A stretch of DNA of 64,000 nt from Clavelina lepadiformis (lineage: Eukaryota; Chordata; Ascidiacea; Aplousobranchia; Clavelinidae): contig NC_135248.1 of the NCBI RefSeq assembly GCF_947623445.1, positions 2,914,977 through 2,978,976 on the forward strand, read 5' to 3'. Made by a program: the position numbers and the translations under genes. This document shows, in pieces, positions 58,901 to 64,000 of this stretch. The notes beneath the pieces were generated by a model, which saw only the letters and a program-made list of their open reading frames with translations, did no database searches and was not told the origin of the DNA. Every line of letters begins with the position of its first letter. Position 1 is the first letter of the stretch.

Positions 58901-61900
58901 CTCGGACAAGTCATTTACTTTTACATCAAGCACAGCATTCTACAAATCTATTTATATATAGAACTATGCTAGAAAAAATTAATAATGTTTTACTGATTAC
59001 TACTCTCAGTTTTATTGTTGACTGTATCAAAAACTACTTTGAACCTAATTGCGCATTATATCAGTCACATCCATATATTTTATATTATGGCATTCATAAT
59101 TATACACTTGTAAAAATCAAATAGCACACAGAACGAATTAAGCTAGATTACAACTTAGCCCTATATAATGGATTAGGGTTAGAGACAAAGTTTCAGTAAA
59201 ACTACCGGGGGTTCTCCAATATATACATGTTTGCTTGGGCCACCGATCAATAAGTTCACTTGGACAGCTTGAACCAATTGGATTACTTGAGTTGTTTATA
59301 GACAACTTGAAGCTGCTTTTGAAAGCGGCTTTTGATGTTAGGCTTATAGCAATAACTTTAATGGTAAAATTCATGTAATAAAGTATATAAATACATATAG
59401 GAGTTAAGTAGACCAACAGTTTTGCCCGCTGTGATGTGATACACTCTGTTGTCAAAATGAGCAACGGAATTTTAAAAAAAATATAAAGAAAAAAAAAATT
59501 AGTTTGCTAAGATATGGTCAAATAATTCGGTTACTTTTGGTTGTTTGGTGCACGCAAGATCTGGCTGAAAAGAATCATAGCTTGCAGTCCGGCCTTAGCT
59601 TTTACATATTGAAGTGAGTATTTCTCTGGCGTCCGTTTACCAAAATTGCAAAACCGCAATACCGACAGAATAGATTTATTACTCTCATTTTGCAAGAAGA
59701 AAAAATAAACCCGGCAGTGTAATAGTTTTATAGCGATTGGGCCAAAATGCTTGAGGTTTTGGATTCGAATACTGCTTATGTTAGATTTTTGTTCAAATTT
59801 AATTTTAGAGTATTTTAGTCATGATCCACACTTGAAAGTACGGCAGTTTTCGACAAGAATTTGTGCATGCAAATATTTAACTTTTGTGTAACGGTGTATA
59901 CCAAAACTTTAATCTTTTGATGGTTTATTATAAATCGGCGTGAAGATAAAAAATTCAGCATGCTAGTAGATGAATGTCATGCGTTCAGCTGTCACAATTT
60001 CCACTACTGGTCATGGAGGTGAGAGTTTGAGTCTGAGGGGTTTAGTAATAAACGAATTTAGAGTTTGGAAAAATTTATTTTTCATTTTTAATTTTTAAGT
60101 TGAAAAATAGCGTTTTTTTGTTGTTAGCCCCTAGGCCTAGTGAAAAAGTACGCACAAGATCCATCAACATGCATGCCAAATATTTTACTTATCACGACGA
60201 TTTTTAATGAATGAAGAAAAGCTGGTTATTGGAATGGCAATTTATAATAAATAAACAAAGAAGTGAGGCTTAAGTGCACGCCATCACGCCAAAATTTGCG
60301 ATTTTGAACACACGATTTCTCGTCAAAAGCTGCCGTACTTTCCAGTCCAGTTAACGTATTTCCCTAGGCTACTTCGGTAAACGGTGGCCTATAAACTAAG
60401 CGTCTATCTACTTCGGTCAGCTACCGAAGTAGGAAAATAACAATTGCGTAACCAGCTAGCCGTTTACTGAAGTAGCTTTTTCCAAATTCTGTATCCGCCA
60501 AATGCAGAACTGGTAGGTGTTGAAATAACCTAGACGCTGCCTTCATATACCTATTCATACGGCTGCATAACAGTACAACAGAATATATTTACAAAAAATG
60601 AATACCATGGTTTTACTTCAGTACTTTAGCATATTCGCCTACGTCAGAATTATTATTTTCAAAGAATTAACAAGAACAAGAAAAGAAAAGCACGAAACAT
60701 GTCGTCAACCACCGTACGCTGTTTGCTGTTAGATTCAGCTCAGTAAAATTCATAAAATTCAAAAACCCACAAGGCTACAAGCTGACTAATTGATATCACA
60801 ATTTTACGTTTACAACTGATAGTTTATAGTAAGTAAACAGTATGAAATAAACTATTCCAACTTATACTATATTAAACATATTTTAAGGTATTTCAATGTG
60901 CTTTATCTTTACAAAAGCAGTAATGTTTTATTTTTTAGTTTGAAACTGCACAATAATAACCAGATTTGCTACTTTTAATAGTATGATTTTGCAACCATAA
61001 AACAGAAGGTAGAGCCTTTTTATCACCCTTTAGAATTCGAAGGAGAAAATGGTTATATTTGAGTGATTTTGAACCTATAAGCCGGCAAGATTGATGAAAA
61101 TTTTTTCTACAGTTTGAAAGAAGAGACCCACTCTTTTATATTGTAATGTGTGAAAAAAAGGTTCTACCTTTCTTTATAAAAATTGTTGATCTTACTTCTT
61201 AATTCTAAACCGCAGTTCTATTCCGAAACGTCAGAAAAACTTCTAGTTATTGACATAATGTAAAATATTTTATTTATAATTTCTGCTTTTCATGTTTAAT
61301 GCACTTAAATGCTTCCATGATCTAGTTAAAAAAAATATTTACATATGTGTATGTACGCCCATTTATTCTACCAGAAAGTGTCTGCCAGCTTGATAGGTAT
61401 GAAGCTAGCAGACAATGTCATCCAGAAAGGTTCTGCTTGATTGATGCAGGTACAGAATCAGGCAGACACTGGTGAGCCTTAGTCAAGGTCACGGAAAGAC
61501 ACTTTTCGAATTACCGCCGCCATATTTTTGGGTGGCGAGATTTTTTCAATCACCCATACTTAACAATGAATTTTGTCGACCCACTTTCAATGTTTTTTAA
61601 GTTGCAAGCCTTCTGACAGTCTGGGCATCTCATTGTAAACATTTCGCGCCGAACGTGAGTAGCATATGATTTCTTTTAAGCTACAGTATACCGGTATGAT
61701 ACAAAAAGTATTGAAAATATTTTTGCCTAGCCTAGTTACTATTTTACAGCAGTTTAAATCCTATGCAGTGGACTTGCTCAATATGATTTCAAGATGCATG
61801 GTCAGCGAAGCATGCGATGTGAAATGCGTATAAGACTAGAGTTTGCGTGCTGGAAATTATAAGCTATATAATTTTATTTTGCATTTCAAGCAAAGTTTAA

Positions 61901-62614
61901 AATAATAAACTAGAAGCAAATACGAACTGAATTACTACATCCCCCCTGCAAACACCATGCAAAGTTGCAAACTCCTATATACATTATGCGTAAAATGTGT
62001 AAGACTAGAGTTAGTGTGGTATTTGTGTGTGTGTGGTAGGAATCACATCGAATAAGTCTAATAATATGTAAATAATAATAAGTAATAATAAATAAATAAG
62101 GGCGTAGGATTCAAACCGCTGTAAAATAAGAACTAGGCAAAATATTTTCAATATTTTTTTCTTTATTGAGTAAAAGAATTTATATGCTAGCCTACTCACC
62201 TGAGTAAAATTGTTACAATCTGATGCATTAAACGCTTCCCATTTAAAAGAGAATGAAAGTGGAATGACAAGTATAGATGATCAAAAAATCTTGCCATTCA
62301 TACAGTAACTGGAAAAGGTCTATTATTATCATCTCATCAGTCTCAGAACCTGATTTTATTTTCGCTGTATCAGGAAGAAGCAATAGCAGAAAATATGGCA
62401 CCTGCACGCGTGAGACTCATTAATCTGCATCCCGATTTATAATATACAATCAAAGAATATTAGGTTGCTTGAGTTCGAACTTATAATAACAAACAAAGAT
62501 TTAAACATTCTGTGCATGTTGTCACGCTCAAAGTGTAAGTTTATGGGCATTTTTGCCTAAAGTCGTGATGTTATTGTTTCCCTTGTCAAACATTAGGTAC
62601 ATAGACTATCTAAA
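58901..62614. other. Intergenic between SPEF1 (-) and B3GAT3 (+)
   Basis: Upstream region of both divergently transcribed genes. About 59690-60480 holds the second copy of the dispersed repeat seen at 0.8-2.1 kb, including a tRNA-like B-box 'ggattcgaatac' near 59762. A short hairpin-like segment (about 61373-61475) has 'agtgtctgcc' facing 'ggcagacact'. (TG)n lies near 62023. No exon is called. Confidence 0.45.
59690..60480. repeat. Dispersed repeat, second copy
   Basis: Shares blocks with 800-905 ('gccaaaatttgcg', 'gtactttccagt') and 1960-2090 ('agtttgagtctga', 'atttagagtttgg', 'caattgcgtaaccagctagc'), in a different order and spacing. It is an old interspersed family of uncertain class. Confidence 0.4.
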
Positions 62615-63616
62615 ATGAAGCTAAAATTGGTGTACAGCCTTCGGTTGCTTTTTATAGCAAACCTGTTTGTTTTTACTATGTGGAGCTTGTTGCTTGTCTT
62701 GAAAAAAGATGCTCATAGCAATGTGGAGCATTCAAATCTGAAAAATTCAGACGATAAAGACACTGAAAAAAGAATTAACAAATTGAAGAAGTCTTTGAAG
62801 AATCGTTATCCTTCACAGTTGGATTATATTGAAGCATACATTGTCAAAGACTTGCCTGTGATTTACGCTGTTACGCCCACTTATACAAGGTGGACTCAGA
62901 AGGCTGACTTAACAAGATTGGCTCAAACTTTATTACATGTACCCAATCTTCACTGGATTGTGGTTGAGGACGCAGAACGTAAAACTCCGCTTGTTACAAA
63001 GTTTTTAAAGTATTCGGGCTTACAATACACCCATTTAAACTCCAAGACTGATGCTAATTATAAGCTTAAAGCTGACGATCCTAACTGGCTTTTACCAAGG
63101 GGAGTTGCACAAAGAAATGCCGGGTTAAGTTGGATACGAAAAAATGTACCTCCAAGCACTTCTGGAGTTTTATATTTAATGGATGATGATAATACGTATT
63201 CGCTCAAACTTTTTGAAGAGATGAGAACGATTGCAACTGCAGCTGTTTGGCCTGTAGGATTAACCGGAGGCCTCAAGTTTGAAGGACCTGGGTCATGCAG
63301 TGGTGGAAAAGTTTTATCATGGTACACGGCCTGGAAACCAGAACGTCCTTTTCCTATAGATATGGCCGGTTTTGCAGTTAACCTGAAACTCTTTTTTCAA
63401 CACAAAAATGCTGAATTTTCCAACAAAGTTCCTAGAGGATACTTAGAGTCACATTTTTTAACCAGTTTAGATTTAACGAGGGATGATGTAGAAGGCAAAG
63501 TGGAAGATTGCTCTGAGATATTAGTATGGCATACCAGGACTGAAAAGGCTACATTGAAACAAGAAGCCAAACTTATTAGTATGGGCAATCCTTCTAATCC
63601 TGACATTGAAGTTTAA
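62615..63616 (+). CDS. B3GAT3: Galactosylgalactosylxylosylprotein 3-beta-glucuronosyltransferase (B3GAT3-like)
   Basis: Golgi type II glycosyltransferase of family GT43 that transfers GlcA from UDP-GlcA to Gal-Gal-Xyl-Ser. This completes the linker from which heparan and chondroitin chains grow. Single exon, 333 residues (human B3GAT3 has 335). Membrane anchor at about 8-29, then a basic stem. The catalytic domain starts at PVIYAVTPTYTRWTQKADL (81-99), followed by LHWIVVEDAE, PRGVAQRNAGLSW, the Mn-binding DDD at 190-192 (LMDDDNTYS), WPVGLTGGLKFEGP, and RPFPIDMAGFAV. Glu278 in RGYLESHFL is the expected catalytic base. VWHTRTEKATLKQE and the C-terminal NPDIEV match B3GAT3 better than B3GAT1/2. 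An acceptor-like 'cattag' lies 20 bases before the ATG. The gene looks intact. Confidence 0.92.
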   Translation: MKLKLVYSLRLLFIANLFVFTMWSLLLVLKKDAHSNVEHSNLKNSDDKDTEKRINKLKKSLKNRYPSQLDYIEAYIVKDLPVIYAVTPTYTRWTQKADLTRLAQTLLHVPNLHWIVVEDAERKTPLVTKFLKYSGLQYTHLNSKTDANYKLKADDPNWLLPRGVAQRNAGLSWIRKNVPPSTSGVLYLMDDDNTYSLKLFEEMRTIATAAVWPVGLTGGLKFEGPGSCSGGKVLSWYTAWKPERPFPIDMAGFAVNLKLFFQHKNAEFSNKVPRGYLESHFLTSLDLTRDDVEGKVEDCSEILVWHTRTEKATLKQEAKLISMGNPSNPDIEV

Positions 63617-64000
63617 AAAGTTCATTTATTTATTTCAAAATAGAAAATATTTACATTTAAATTGAGGTAAAATTTTTTGTTCCGTGTTTCACTTGTATTT
63701 TTATGTCTTTGCATCATCTGTACATTCAATATTCTTATGTGTCAAATATTTTTAGGCTTAAAATAAATCAATTTTTGGTGCAATGTCTTCAAAGCGTGTA
63801 CCACGTAGCTATGGCGCTAAGACAACAGTGTTACAAGTATGTCAAGATGTACAGTATATTGTTGCATGTTTAACATCACACAATATGTCGTGTTTTGAAT
63901 GTTCTGTGCAAGGAAAGGCATGAATGAGACAACTGCCACTGTAATTAATGTAAAGGAAAACTTTGCAAAAGTTTACTTACACAGCAGCGGTCACTTGCCA
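63617..64000 (+). other. 3' UTR and flank of B3GAT3
   Basis: AT-rich 3' sequence. An AATAAA at 63762-63767, about 150 bases after the stop, is the likely polyadenylation signal. Nothing else is recognised before the window ends. Confidence 0.5.

Noticed and set aside
61373-61475. Short inverted repeat 'agtgtctgcc...ggcagacact'
   Set aside because: The arms are only about 10-12 bases and no target duplication was seen; not enough to call a MITE.

Overview
This is a eukaryotic window: AT-rich, with GT-AG introns, chordate-type genes and many transposable elements. Compact animal genes (SPEF1, FBXO4, B3GAT3 and uronyl 2-sulfotransferase-like genes) point to an invertebrate deuterostome. An ascidian tunicate is my best guess: introns are short, and splice-acceptor-like tracts lie just upstream of some start codons, as trans-spliced genes would show. 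The species is an impression, not a proof.

Layout. 3.2-13.9 kb is a tandem cluster of single-exon UST-like sulfotransferases: one diverged gene (3263-4267), a decayed copy (about 5640-6345) and two close paralogues (8294-9304 and 11728-12735) inside a recent segmental duplication. One duplicate carries a solo LTR and a hAT MITE that the other lacks. 13.9-18.35 kb is a repeat graveyard (hAT remnant, tRNA-like SINE heads). 18358-27488 is a cluster of four related MULE (Mutator-like) DNA transposons. Their long terminal inverted repeats are built from roughly 16-bp tandem units, and they encode a 398-aa DDE transposase in two apparently intact copies. Flanking target-site duplications and marker bases let the order of events be read: a short derivative, a full copy, an unequal crossover that duplicated about 2.9 kb, and a later inverted nested insertion. 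The transposon also carries a piece of a hAT transposase C-terminus.

28.5-30.3 kb is FBXO4 (-). 33.9-37.2 kb (+) and 49.4-51.1 kb (-) are two convergent, paralogous multi-exon bZIP genes with a C/EBP-PAR-like basic region. The DNA between and beyond them is rich in TTACGTAA and TGACGTCA sites. 56.9-58.9 kb is SPEF1 (-, six exons resolved). 62.6-63.6 kb is B3GAT3 (+, single exon).

Functionally, UST-like enzymes (2-O-sulfation of uronic acid) and B3GAT3 (completion of the linker tetrasaccharide) both belong to glycosaminoglycan synthesis in the Golgi. FBXO4 is a ubiquitin-ligase receptor, SPEF1 a microtubule protein of motile cilia. The bZIP pair are probable transcription factors that may regulate their own locus. 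Exon models were built by hand from splice signals and phase, without transcript data.
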